From Hanleya hanleyi (taxonomy: Eukaryota > Mollusca > Polyplacophora > Lepidopleurida > Hanleyidae): a DNA stretch of 64,000 nucleotides. The stretch spans positions 171,540 through 235,539 of the forward strand of contig JAVTVY010047934.1 in assembly GCA_036873755.1 (NCBI GenBank). The letters are read 5' to 3'. Both the position numbers and the translations under genes were made by a program. Positions 1 to 13,100 of this stretch are shown in pieces; positions within the stretch are counted from its first letter, which is position 1; the number at the start of each line of letters is the position of its first letter. A model generated the notes under the pieces. That model saw nothing but the letters and a program-made list of their open reading frames with translations. It searched no databases and was not told the DNA's origin.

Positions 1-422
1 CAGTATTCAGGACGACGTCACGGCTAACGCTTGATCCAGGGACTTTTCAACTACGGACATTTGAATTACTCTGGGTCCGAGTTTTAATTCTAGGAAAAAA
101 CTGGCGCGGCAAATCCCACGGGGGTAATTCCTAAAAGGAAATTGTTGGTTATCTCCGCCAACTGAAGAATTTTCTTCCACAAGTTTTTCAACTGAGACTT
201 GTTCGATTCAATTTGGACAAAATTTGAAGCTGAGCGAAAAGAGCGTCCTCTGCAATTATCCAGTGATTTGAGTTGAACGACGATGCTTCTAAGTTTGTAA
301 ACATTTTCATGATTACACTTGAACTACTGAAATCAACTAGAACATCCGTGAACTTACTGGGTTCCTTCTCGTGTGAATTATCGGCATGACCAACACGATC
401 AACCTTAAATCTCCATGACGTT

Positions 423-474
423 GTGACGTTTTTAGATGAGTATACATCCACTTCCGCTCATCTAAAAACGTCAC
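423..474. repeat. Perfect 18-bp hairpin with two TGACGT half-sites
   Basis: Bases 423-440 and 457-474 are exact reverse complements around a 16-base loop. Each arm has a TGACGT (CRE half-site). A GC-richer ATGGCGGCG start-like context follows at 486. This may be a promoter-region palindrome or a short foldback relic. Confidence 0.7.
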
Positions 475-1185
475 GCAGTGGTGCAATGGCGGCGCCCAGT
501 GCACGCCGTGGCGAGCAACAAAATATTCAATATTTCTTTTATTTCGCATTCTATCAACATAAGCTTTATATAATAAGGTTTTGAATACGATTGTTGATAA
601 ATATAGTGACACTCAAAAATAAGGTAAGTACTCCTTTAAATGTAAAATTGTAACTATCGGTATCAAGCATAATAGAAGGCACATATTGAGAAAGGTAATT
701 CACGGGATTTTTCATCTCCCTAAGCGACTGGGTCGACTTAGCGGATTCAGTTTTTCCGACTCTTGTAATCCTGAATTTAGAATAACCTCACGTGAGACAA
801 TCAGGGTCACGCGAGAGTGTTCTATAATGGTGGCGGATTTCGTTTTTGGAAGATCGTCGGCGACGATATTTTTTTCTTTTGCCGTTTATGGAAATGAAAG
901 GAGCTGGACAGAGAAAGTAAATGGCCAGGGAAGTAGGCAAATACGTATTCTATCCAAACGAGCACAAAGAGGTAAGTATTATCGATTTTTATGAGCGCAA
1001 ATCCACCCGCTGTTACCCAGGTCGGGAGGCGAAAATTTTCCGATAGGAAATTTTGGTTCAATGGCTGAACCCTACATAATCAATATCACAAAATTAAATG
1101 TCAGTAGGGTTCAGCTTGTTGAACTAGATGGGCCGGTCCTGTGCGGAACCCAAAAGTTTGGCAACAAATCACCAACAATAAATGC

Positions 1186-1325
1186 AAAGGCCCAAGTCAA
1201 CCTTGCTGCCTCAAAACAAACTTCTATGCATGTCATTGGTCACTGCCTTTTCTGAGATAAGGGTTCAAAATCTTACCCGCCCTGAGTGGCGAGCTCGCCA
1301 CGGAGGACTTTGCCACTGAGGACGT
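1186..1325 (+). repeat. Dispersed repeat, copy A
   Basis: About 140 bases recur in opposite orientation at 3720-3880. Both copies share AAGT-AACCTTGCTGC, GGGTTCAAAATCT and GGCGAGCTCGCCA blocks. The GGGTTCAAAATC block resembles a pol III B box, so a SINE is possible, but no convincing A box is visible. Confidence 0.6.
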
Positions 1326-1620
1326 TTTTGTTATATGGCTTATAGTTGTATAATAACTCCATATAATTTACGATAGGATTATAACTGTCAGAGACTGATT
1401 ACATCAGAACAAGACTATGGATACGTTTGGCAAACCTTACATGAATAAATAACACGTGATTTCGCAATCGGAGGCGCATTGCAAAATTATCTCCCTTGGT
1501 TCGTGTGATATGAGTCGGCATGCCACTTTGTGTTTGACACTTTTCTTTGAAAGCTATGTAATCTAAACTATGGTTAAGCTGCATATGTTTTCCATCTATG
1601 CTTGTAAAAAAGAGGTACCA

Positions 1621-2631
1621 GGCCATCCTTAAAAATATGTTTGTTGGCTGTAACCCGACCCTACCTCAGGAAGTTGGGTCGGTAGGTAGGTAATTTTTTT
1701 TTTTTTTTAGATCAGGTTTTCCTTTTGGGTTAGTGTGATTTTGTTCAGATACTAAGCAGGTCATTTGAAAAATACTTTTTGTTCCTTTATTCAGATTAGA
1801 AATACATCGTAATTTAATTTACTGACAACAGTGAGGCAAATACTAAGTTTCTAACCTGTGTCTTTGCGTGGAATTTAGTCCGAGGTGGAATTCTGACAAG
1901 CGTATTTGATGCCGACATCGGAACGTCAAAATTAAGCTGACGGGTCTCATTTGTCAAGACCGTCGAAGCCACCGACACTATCCATAGCTTTATCGACATA
2001 GCGGGTTATAAAGTTTCGGGTAAACAACAAAGCAGTACAGATTTTCTGCAGGCACACTGAAGTCTTCTCGGATAAAAGTAGAAATCCAAACATCGTTGTT
2101 GTTGTAACATCGTCAGTCTCAGAATCTGTCGGTGTACGGACCCACGAGGTGGTGACAGTCCTAAAACATGTCTACGTTCCACGTTGATTCGCGACAGAGC
2201 TCTTTATGGCAGGTTTTAATAACCAACCGTTTTGTAATATTGTTCCCATCCCGTGTTGCTGTTGCCTCTCGATGTGTTTATTGTCCTCTCGATTCTCCAT
2301 CAAACACAAAACAGAAGGGGAACTTCCCGCCATATACACGTGGACGACGAAAACTGCATTCCCCTACGGACTGGGCCATGGAGGGTATGCCTTCAAAACG
2401 AGTGACATCAGCTCACATGCCGACTACTGGAGAGTGAAATCCTGCTTGCTTTTGCTGGGCGAACGTTTTACATACGTTTACCCGAGAGAGGAGATAGGGG
2501 AGATAATTCTGACATTGCAAAATAAAATAAAAAGATGACCAGTCGGAAAATCGGCAAAAAAAGTTTCCAGTCGGCGGATTTTTAGACAGTCGGTCGGGTT
2601 ACGCACAACAAACTTATTTTTAAGGATGGCC
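1621..2631. mobile_element. DNA transposon-like element with ~40-bp inverted ends
   Basis: The ends 1621-1660 and 2592-2631 are inverted repeats (start GGCCATCCTTAAAAATA) differing at about four positions. No transposase is readable, so it is non-autonomous. Flanking bases are CCA on the left and TCA on the right, so the target duplication is uncertain. Confidence 0.7.
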
Positions 2632-3719
2632 TCAGGAGTATATGCATCCATTCATCTTGAATATGGTACAATATTATTACATGTAATTTGAGCTACACAT
2701 TAGCTCTACCAGTGAATAAAATGCATAAAACAAGAAGACGCCTGCTGCTGGACAACCTTTACATGGTTTGAGTCGAATGCTTCTGATATGTCTTCATCGT
2801 CAGGTATAAGAGTAATATATGACAAGTATGGGGCATGTTTATGAAGAATGATGTATTTGCAAAATCATACTTTATTTATACCGGTACCCAAACTTATCTC
2901 ATGGTGTTGAAATATGTATGTCTTCAACTCTTGTGTGTTCAAAAATTATAAATGTAAGGCTTTCCACCCTGGGAAATAAGAAACCCTTGATTAATTGCAG
3001 GGTCTCTGGGGAATCCATGCATGAACAATAGGAATGGGTAATCAGACGCTGGACACTTGCTCTCATTTCGCGAGTCCACATTATATGATCTGTGTACTAT
3101 TTAGGTCGTCTGGAAGCAATGATCTTTCAAATATTAACAGTGAGAGTTTGTTGGCTTGTGGATTTTAATACAATGTGAGGGATTATTAGAAATGACAAGA
3201 CTGCATGGCCAGAGCAAAAATTTCCCATTACGTAAAAAGCAAATTCTAAATTAATAACCGGAGGTGGGAATTTATATTCTCTATCCACATGATCCACGTC
3301 TTGGGCCTGAAAATGTGAACATGGTAAGGAAGTGAATGACGAGAAATATATAGGGTCCTGTACCGCTATATGGGTGATGAACTAAAAAAATAATAATAGC
3401 AATAAACGTGTTTGTGGGCAAATTACAAAATCTATATGAGGTAACATTATACTTTATGCAGATGTGCAATGTACGGTAGATCTCAAACCAGCAGAATTTC
3501 CAGATCTCAAACCATCGGAATTTCCATAAAATAGTACCGTGTAGGCCTGGTCTGAAAGAGAATATGGTTCACCAATCATAGCTTTTAATTGTTTTCATAT
3601 GTTTATTGATTACGACGCTCTGAATTCCCGAAACAAAGATCAATCTCGCACTATGGTAGAGCTGTCTCGTACGCCTCTTGACCGCCTGGGGTTGGGGGGT
3701 GGGGGAAACAAAGATCTTC

Positions 3720-3880
3720 CCCAGTGGCGAGCTCGCCATACAGGACCTCACCACTCAGGACGGAGGTAGATTTTGAACCCTGTTGGTCTGATGTATTAAC
3801 ACATCTGAGAAGGGCTGTCAATGTTATGCATTGCATCATGGGTTGTTTTGGAGCAGCAAGGTTTACTTGGGTCAATAACG
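3720..3880 (-). repeat. Dispersed repeat, copy B (inverted)
   Basis: Reverse-strand relative of the repeat at 1186-1325, sharing the same three blocks and diverged by small indels. Confidence 0.6.
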
Positions 3881-4117
3881 CGAGTGCTCTCTCGGTTACC
3901 TCAGCTTCCACAAAAGAGGAAGTTTGAAGATGAAGTCTTAGATTGTGTATATTTGCTACCCCTGCTGAAGGGGTCGAGTGTCTGCTACTGGACAACAACC
4001 ACAGATTAGCATCAAACTCCGATTGGTGAATATTGCCCGCATGGACATGAAATTATAACACATGTGATGGATGGAAATAATTAGTGTGTACAATTTTCAT
4101 ATTCTTGTATCTTTCAG

Positions 4118-4149
4118 ATAATCTTTGGCCCAATGTTCTCTGGAAAGAC
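4118..4149 (+). CDS. TK1: TK1 exon 2, P-loop
   Basis: A 32-base exon with acceptor ttcag and donor gtaagt. It encodes [10 protein letters not shown] plus two bases of the next Thr codon. This is the ATP-binding Walker A loop of the TK1 family, too short to stand out as an ORF. Confidence 0.93.
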
Positions 4150-7100
4150 GTAAGTTTAGTAGAACTGATTAAGGTACAAAAATGGCCAGACATTATAAAA
4201 AAATATAATTTTATACCATTGCTAGAATAATGAATCCAGATATATACATCAAGATTTTTCTCTTTATCTTAAGAATAAATGAAATACATAGAATGTCCTC
4301 TCTACAGTACTTCAGTGGTCCAATGGCTGCGTAGAACTTTTTTCGAACAAGGACCATATATCCTGCTTTGTGTGTGGTAGGATTTTTGGACATTGTATTT
4401 GACCAAGAGAGACAGGCTTGATATCATGGTTATTTTCGATGTGGCCTGATGCCCTACCAGTCTCTCTCCAGATACCCTACCAGATATTAAAGGTGAAATA
4501 CAAAGATTTTAAATTTTCTTTCTTTCTATTTTATGCTGGTTGAATAATAATAAAACTATCGATGGATCTATTTTGCTTGGTTTATTGAAGTATTTGTGTT
4601 CTAGAAGCTGTTAGAACCCCAAGCCCAGCTGAATTCTGATTTGCAAACCGTCATTACTTACCTTTCCTTAATTGTGACGTTAAGCATCCTGAAAATTGAG
4701 CGTTAGAAGTGGTCTGATGTGACCTCACAAATCAGTGTCCAGCAAGGGCAGATTAGCGATACAGATTTCATTTCTGATATTGGCCGGGCCTGAGTTACTA
4801 ACTTTGGAACACTTTTCTAAAGCTACTAGGAGACAAAATACTTCAAATGAAACCAAACGAAGTAGATAGGCTGAGAGTTCGATCATTAATTAACCCACAA
4901 ACTATAAAAAGGAAAATAAGAAAACCTTTCATTTGATCCAGCCTAACCCTTGTTGCAGATGTCAGTCGATTGCAGCTATGATTTATTTCTTCAACAAACT
5001 TGAACATCACGACTCATGAGGTTCAGAAATGTTATGGCAATCTAGCTCGCCAGTAGAATATTTGTAATTCTTTCTGACTGTCATGCTGCTAATGGGATAT
5101 TTAAAGGTAAAAAATTGCTACATAATATTTTGTCCACCATTCCGTCTTAATCACATATTGTGGTAGTGAAAGCAGCTCGCTTTCAAGATGACAATGAATT
5201 GCTATGATCACTCGCTCATCTCTCAAATTTTTCCGCTACAAAATTTGTAAAGCTCCATTTCCAGCTCATCACCTTTTCTCAAATCTCGGGCTATACATGC
5301 AACTCCAAGGAGAATCCCCATCTAATAGCCTACATGTATATACATGAAAATGTTAAACCAGTGCTCAAAATATAGTCGCCTACTTGCCATTGGCGACAAA
5401 AAAATAGACAATGGCGAGAAAATTTTCAAGAAGTTGCCAAGTCTTTTGCCAAAGTGGCTTGTAAATTATTGGTACGGTACTCAACAGGTTTAATCGCTGA
5501 AGCGAGCTTAGGTCAGATAACGAGTTACATTTGTGAGTGATCATTGATTAAGTTTGCTCTGGAAATGGAGGAAGCTCGGACATACATAGCAGCGAAAATC
5601 AACTTCGCTAGGGGCACTTTCATAGCGTGACCTCTGCTAAATTGTCTGCCATTAGTAATGCTTTGAATTACATCAAATTATCTGCCAAAACTGTGTCGGC
5701 TCCATTCAAAGTGGGAAGTAGTACGTACTTTTCCTGGCAGTCGTTCGGCAACTGCTAGAATGTTATCATGGATTGGAGTCTTATTTTGGAACATGTTGGA
5801 AGATCTTGCATGTTTTTAAACCGCAATCAAAGATGATGAAACAATCAGCTCACAATAAAAAGTTACAACCAATGAATCAATTTTCTGTGCGAAGTCCACA
5901 TGGTTAACATTGGCAACAGATTGGCATTATTTATAACATGGGAGATAACTCTTTTTGCACAATACGTGCCGTATTCCATGGCAAGTAGAATATTTATTGA
6001 TTTGCCATTGTGGCAACTAAATTTTTGCCTTTACTCGCCAATGGCAAATCACTGAAAATCTAATTTTCGAGCACTGGTTAAACATTTTGTATTTCTTATA
6101 TTTTTTAGAACGGAACTGATGAGAAGAATGAAACGATATGAACTGGCCAATAAGAAATGTCTTGTTGTAAAATATGCCAGAGATGACCGTTATGCAACTG
6201 AGGGACTCGCCACTCATGATAGGTACACTGTGATGAAGATTAATTATCTATTGTGCAATTTATGGTGTCATGGTGTTGATTAAACATTCCGTAAGGTTAA
6301 TATCCAGGGGCAAATAATGATATCTAATTTAAGCGCCCTTAAAAACTTGTCGACAACTCCCGTTTCACAGTTTTCATTTCTTTGCATCCAACCATGTACA
6401 ACATATTTTTGCCAGAAAATCTCCTGGTCCTGGAAATCTTTGGGAAATTCTACATGTAAGAACATCAATCCTTCATGAAAATACGATACATGTACCTTAC
6501 ATATTGAGGTCATGGAAAACTATTTTGAATTCAATATTTTTATCTAAAAAAAATATTGAATCCTCTAATATTCCAATCATCTACCAATGACCATTAAGAA
6601 GCAATAGAGCAACCAGAGAAATAATGGATTATCTGGATGATATTATTTGTACCATTTTATCAACCCATTTCATAAAAGACCTGGCACAGTTTTATGAGAT
6701 TTTGGCCCCCATGAGGTGCGGCTTGGAGTGCCAAATGAATTGTCACTTACGAAAGATTTTTTCAGTTAGCATAAAGTATATTATCTTGTCTTATGCTCCG
6801 AGTATTTCTGGATCTTATGGTTCCTTAACAACAGCATCTTGCAGTAGTGGATTTGTGCAAGATCGTCAATTTTGAGGTGAAACAGCACACTTCTCTCTCT
6901 GTAAACATATGAAGCCAGTCCAGAGCCAAAACCGTGTTTCGGCAACAACAATATATTGACACAGTCAATATTTCGGGGTGAAGTTTATCTTGGTTTTCAA
7001 CTGGCTTCATATGTTTACGGGGAGAAAAGTGTGCTGTTCTCAACTCAAAATAGCACAAATTCACTACTTTAAGATGTTGTTATTCAAAAACCATAATACC

Positions 7101-10100
7101 CAGGGCCTACAAAATCTCATTAAACCACACCAGGTCCTTCGATCACTGTGGTTCTAAGATTTCACTTAATGTGATGGAATTATTAAGAGATTTACAGTAT
7201 TGGTTGGGAGGATAAAGAACATAATCATATTGATAAAGGTGATAACCTGAAAAGTTAAGGCCCTAGTCTTAGGCTATAGTCATGAAAAGGTCATGGGAGT
7301 TTAGTCTTTTTTTTATAGGCTAAGAACCCTGAGGACACTTCATTCTTAATTTGGGGATATTACAGCACTGCCAGTAATAAAGAGTATCTTCAATATTGTG
7401 TAATTCTGGTTCACTCACACTGGTATTATCATCTTGACTATTTCAGGCACGTTTATGCAGCAGTTGCAGCTACAGAGCTCAAAGGATTACTGCAGAAGGC
7501 TATGAATTATGAAGTGATAGGAGTTGATGAGGGACAATTTGTAAGTCTACAGTACATCCACATATTCACAGCTGCTATTGTCGTTTATGTCACTGTCCAT
7601 GCAAATTAATACATTAATTCATCATGTTCCATCAATTCACATAAAATAAAGAATAAAACTAAGCTGAAGTTTAGTACAGATTATGTGCTTATAAATATAA
7701 CAAGCCTTTGTGACAAAATAGGTAACTGTGTTTAAGTGACAAGGTGGATAGATGTTAAAGATGTAATCGGCCTCAAATCAGGGCTGAAATCGATGTCTCT
7801 CAAACTCAGCAAAAGTGACATATATTACAACAGGTACAAAATGAGACATTTGTCCACAAAAAACTAAACTTGTTTCTACCATTCACGAGAAAATAGAAGG
7901 AAATGATCTTTAAAAATAAACAGCATGGCATGCCGTTTATTTTTCCATGACCTTGTCAACAAACGTATACATGTGTGTTGCATTCTATCAACGTATGCTA
8001 TGCGACATTAACGAACCATAGGCACGAGCCATGACGTTATTCCATGGCTGCAGCTGTGCAGCATTCAGATTCGTGAGCGTCGCTACATCACTCATACGTC
8101 ACGCAGTGACATCATTTTCCTCTCCGCGTACAACACACACTCCGTGGCGAAACACAAAACCCGTCGAAGCGGGCAGAGTTTCAAATTTCTCTGACAAGAT
8201 ATTCTTGCATTCGTTGTATATGGCAATCCCACTATCATCAAATATAATACATATGATGCTTTGGTAATCTTCCCTGCTGAAAAAAAATGCACAGGGGAGA
8301 GTTTTCAAAATCCATCCATTTTGAGGCTGATTACATCTTTAAGTGTTTGAGACTACAATTTCATTATGACTTGAGCTTTCGCAGCTGAAGATGCATCTAC
8401 AAAGCTGGTCACTGAAAATGGATACTGGCAGGTGAAATGTGATAGCATAAAGTTCTACAGTATCATTTCAATGCTCAAACTGGATCTATTTTCCCAGTTA
8501 CCCCACAAATTTACATTCGCGACTGCTCAATGTATTCCGTCGAAGTCGTAGTACCTTGCGCATTAATGGTGTACGGATTTCACATCTCTGCGGTGTAAAC
8601 CATGATCCGCCGCATGTGAGGCACACCACATGCTATAGGATGTGCTTCCGCTCACATAGTCTTTGTTGTATGACTCCCTTATCGGAAGATAAAATATATA
8701 TCCATAGAAATGAAAGGGATAGTCCCTTGATTCTACTCCCAAAGGATCTCTTCTAATTTAAAGTGTTTCTCCTGGTTTTTCGTCTCGACCTAATCTCCAT
8801 GCTAACATAAGTCATACAGCTGACATGCACTGCTCGGACTTTTTCGGGATGATACTGTGCTTTCAGCATGGATGCCAATATGGATTTCTAGCAATGCAGG
8901 TCGAGATTTACTATATCCTACATTATAGTACGAGACCATGCCGAGTGCACAAATTTAGCCATCGATGCTGACAATCCCTGATCATACGGACTTCCTGTGT
9001 TGTAAACAGGCATTCAATGGTCAAAAGGAAAGATTGTCTTGGTCTCTTCTATTTACAGGACACATTCCAAGCTCTTGTAATTCATTTCTATATTGTTTTG
9101 TTTCAGTTCCATGACGTGGTCTCATTCAGTGATACATTAGCAGAGATGGGTAAAGTTGTTATAGTCGCAGCTCTAGATGGCACATTCCAGAAAAAGGTGA
9201 GGTTATTTTTTTCATATCTTTCACTGTGCTGACTGTTATCATTGTATTCCTGTCCTACCACTATTACCATCTCCATTTTCACCACTTGTGGTCATTACAA
9301 TTTCATTGAAGATTAACTACATAATGGCTTTTGCGAGAAAAAGCTAGCAATCATTGCTAATAAAGGAATGTCTGGCCTGTAATTCTTCATTGCCCTGATC
9401 TCAACACACCTCACAATAATATACTACAGTTCTGACTTCAGTATGGCGTTGTGACTGCACGGTCTTGCCTATTTGTACGCCACAGGTGTTGGTGGTTGGA
9501 TTGGACTGCATATGCATTGCAACATAAGGCCTCTGTTAATTAATCTTTAGCTTCTCATGACCTTGAGAGGAAATTATGATGATGCTGAATGCTGTAATTA
9601 TTAATTATTGATTATTTGGCTGCATTAAGATATTGCAAATAAAAAAGAAGTTATGTATGTGGTAAACTTCGAGCACCAATGGAAAGTTGATGTCAACTTT
9701 GATATGTCAAAGACTACTATTTCCCCTAATTTCTGCAATTAGAACTGCAAAAAGCTTTGTTGCTGACTAAATCATGTGAAATTTAAATGGCACCTGTGAC
9801 ATTATATCATAGAATTTAGACCCAAGTAACACCCTTTTTAAAGAATGAAAATTTGAGGGGAGTTAACCAGATCCAAACTATATTTACTTATATTTATCAA
9901 TAGGTCTGCCCTTGTAAATTGCTGCTTCCAATAAATTAGAATCAGCCACCAGAGTCCCGTTGGAATTATCAATTAACTGAAATGTCTGCATAGAAAAACG
10001 TCAGCTTGTGAATAGAAGCCCCAAAAAAGAAGCCAACAATATTATTTACCATCGGTACGAACTGGAAAAAAAACAGATAGCCCAGCAGAGGCTTAGCCAG

Positions 10101-13100
10101 GATTCTGAGTTAGGGAGTCCAAAAGGCGGGGGGGCAGGGGGCCGCCGGTGAGGCCCCCTCCTAGGCGTGGGGTCTGGGGCCCGCCCAGGGCCCCAGAAGC
10201 TCTGGGGTCATTAATGCTCTCAGATCGAATCTGAGGCATATACAACACTTATTTGTCATGTGCATTACCAAAACTCAGGCCAGAGTTTTAAGCCTACAAT
10301 TATGAAATAAATTGTTAAACTTGTTCTGCATATTTATAATAATGCTATTTTATTCATTGATTTTGTTTCTGGAAATAAACTGATGTTCCTTCATTGATTT
10401 AGAGTTAAGTTATTTTATTCTTAATTATAACTAATTCTTCTTACCAAGTTTTGTGTACATTGAGTAATTTTAGTCTTTGCTCTTTCATAATTGATTGCAC
10501 TAAACTGTACAAACAAACTGAAAGCATTAAATTTTATTTCACCCCTACTAGACTGTACAATCACAAACTGCATGCATTATAATTTTATTTCACCCCTACT
10601 ACGAAAATGAATTGGTCCGCTTACTGGGCTCCAAAGTACAGCCCATGCATGTCCAAGGACGAATCCATTGTGTCGAGAAAGGGTGGACGAGTTAAAATCA
10701 CTGGGACCGATTTCAGTGTGAGTTCTGTGTCATATACTAAATTATTGTCGCGAAGACATACCGGAAATTACTTCTCCAAATGACCTGCTTCCTGCTATCC
10801 CAAACTTTCGGCAATCGAAGCAGAACAGGACATTCCCCGCGTCATCGAATCTATTCACGGGTATTTGGTAAGGCACTCTTTCGGGAAACGTCTAACACGT
10901 GGAAGCGTCGTGCGACTGTCCCCAGACTCGTCCCAACTGTGGGCCACAGAACTAGTGGCATTTTCCTTTTTAACCGGACTTCTGTCCCTCACTTCGTCTT
11001 CTTCCTCACTGTCACTTTTGTTATCACTTTGTTCGAAATTTTGCCTCGCGCTCCAAGATGCGAAAGACTCTGCATGTTGAAAAGTCAGCACACGAGAACT
11101 TGTGTAAAGTATGTAGTCTCCAAGCAGGGGTAACCGCATTAAATATTATACGCTAATGAGAGATGCGAGGCAGAGTAATCTGTGGCGGAGATTTTATAGG
11201 TCGCGGAGATTTTATCGGTCGGTCAACTCTGCCGAGTGGAATCTAAAACCTAGGCATTGAATTAGATATGAATGCTGACGGGAGAAATATCAAAATGTCC
11301 GTTACGTGCGGCAGGGATTGTTATACATGTTGAAGGAGCGGAGAATAGTTTACGGCTGATTCAACCGGATCCCGTCAAGAACTCTTTCATGAACTTGGGG
11401 GAGAAAATATCGGCAGATTGAAAAGACACTTGACCGTCCAGCAAGACGTCCACGCAAATATAAGGCCGTCCAAAATGCCCCAAAATTTTATTTGGGCCGT
11501 CCAAAGGACGGCTGGACGGTTAACTGGCTAACTCTATGTAGCCCAGTTCCGTTTCGTAACAGGTCCGACTTTTGCATGCACCGGACTACCGCGCAATGTT
11601 GGCGCGCAACCGGAAGTACACTTGGCGCGGGAAATGTTGACAGAGAACCAACCTCGCCACCAGGGGTCGCTCTCCGCTGGAAAATTGGCCGCTCCGACGA
11701 ACCCCTGGGACGACGGTTGCTGAAAATTGGTCCCATAATACATTGAAAAATTCTTTCACGTGGCCCTTTCCGGTTCCATTGGAACATATCCTATTCTTTA
11801 TAGAACGTCAGTCATGAGTCATTTTCATGGCCAGTGTCATAACGTCATGACGTCAGAATAAAAAAATGTTTCGCAAGAATGCATAAAGAATTCTAGTAGG
11901 CTACGTCATCTTTCAGACGCGCTCGTAACATTCATGACGTCGGGACGTCGGCTTGATCCCCACAGATACGCTCTCGTTATGTTCTAAATTCTAGGGTTTT
12001 GTTTTCTATCCAATGACCGATCGTACTGCCGAGCGCCCTCCCAGAGCATAGTAGGGAGGACAGGACCGGATAGCTCTGGTTTCGAGATTGGACAGAGAAC
12101 ACGAACAACAATGGCCAAAGATCGACTTGAAATAAATTTTCAATGGATTATTTCTTGGATTGTCCGTTCCTTCAGATAGATGTAGACTTCTAAAAGGTAT
12201 TTACGAATATTGATCGCATTTTATCGTTTTTGTTAGATGAAATCCTACTTGCCGCATGCGACAGGTAGATATTTTGCCACTTGTCGACGGAAAAATTCAC
12301 TTGCCGGCGGCACGTAGGCAGGCGTTATTTCGCGCTGCCTTGTTGTGCAGATTTTTTTTTTTTTTTTTTGCAGCAAAAAATGCCAAATAATTAAAACAAT
12401 GCGTAATTATAGTTACCACAAAAAACATGCGGGCGGGTCATGAGAAGCTAAAGATTAATTAACAGAGGCCTAATTGATACTTTGGTACATTTAATTCCTG
12501 GTCTCCTGGGAAAACCTTTTATCAGAAAGGCAACTTTCAACATTGTAACAAAGACAGAAGCCGCAGCTGAGTTCAGGATTCAAGAACTGCCTGTCCTAAA
12601 ATCCCGTTTTGCCAAATTTTACCTGTCCACTTTCTATGTTCTTCTATCTCTCCCATGTTAAATTTGTTCCTGTCCAAATGTGGAATATGCCTGTCCAGTG
12701 GACAGGTGAACGGGTATCTGGCTAACACCATGGCTGAGCCCAAAGTCGAAACAGCAAACTGGAGTAAGAATGGTAAAAAATGTAAGGGGAACGACAGCTT
12801 GCCCAGCATTATGTTAGGATATACAGCTAGCCCATACATGTAGTGTAGAATGCATACCAAAATTATTTACTGCAGCAACCAGCAACATCTTCATATATTC
12901 CCTCTATATTTGAAAACTGTTTGATGGTATATCTGCATAAAATTCAAAGCTGATGGTTCCCTGTAGAAAGGGATAAATCAGTCTGTCTGTGAAATGGAGC
13001 CGGCAAACTTTCATTATTAAAGATGTAATCAGCCTCAAATCTGGGCTGAAATTGATGTCTCTCAAACTCGGCTAAAGTGACATATGTTACAACAGGTACA

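Larger units (their letters stand above)
9528..12470. mobile_element. 2.9-kb element with perfect 35-bp inverted ends (PIF/Harbinger-like)
   Basis: Bases 9528-9562 and 12436-12470 are exact inverted copies beginning GGCCTCTGTTAATTAATC. Both flanks carry TAA, fitting the 3-bp TWA duplication of PIF/Harbinger. I see no transposase, only short ORFs. The middle is CpG-rich with several factor-site look-alikes (separate entry). Perfect ends suggest recent activity. Lies in TK1 intron 5. Confidence 0.8.

Noticed and set aside
188..451. Reverse-strand 87-residue ORF considered as a head-to-head neighbour gene
   Set aside because: It opens with GTG, is preceded by a stop, shows no recognisable family and breaks frame after 188; only weak coding character.
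921..1045. Short Met ORF MAREVGKYVFYPNEHKE with a strong gtaagt donor at 972, considered as TK1 exon 1
   Set aside because: The residues before the donor do not match the RGQIQ-like end the family needs, and no link to 4118 can be shown.
10780..11139. Overlapping ORFs on both strands, one with an acidic SDSEEEDE patch
   Set aside because: They sit in the CpG-rich interior of the 2.9-kb element, lack splice or start support, and I recognise no domain.
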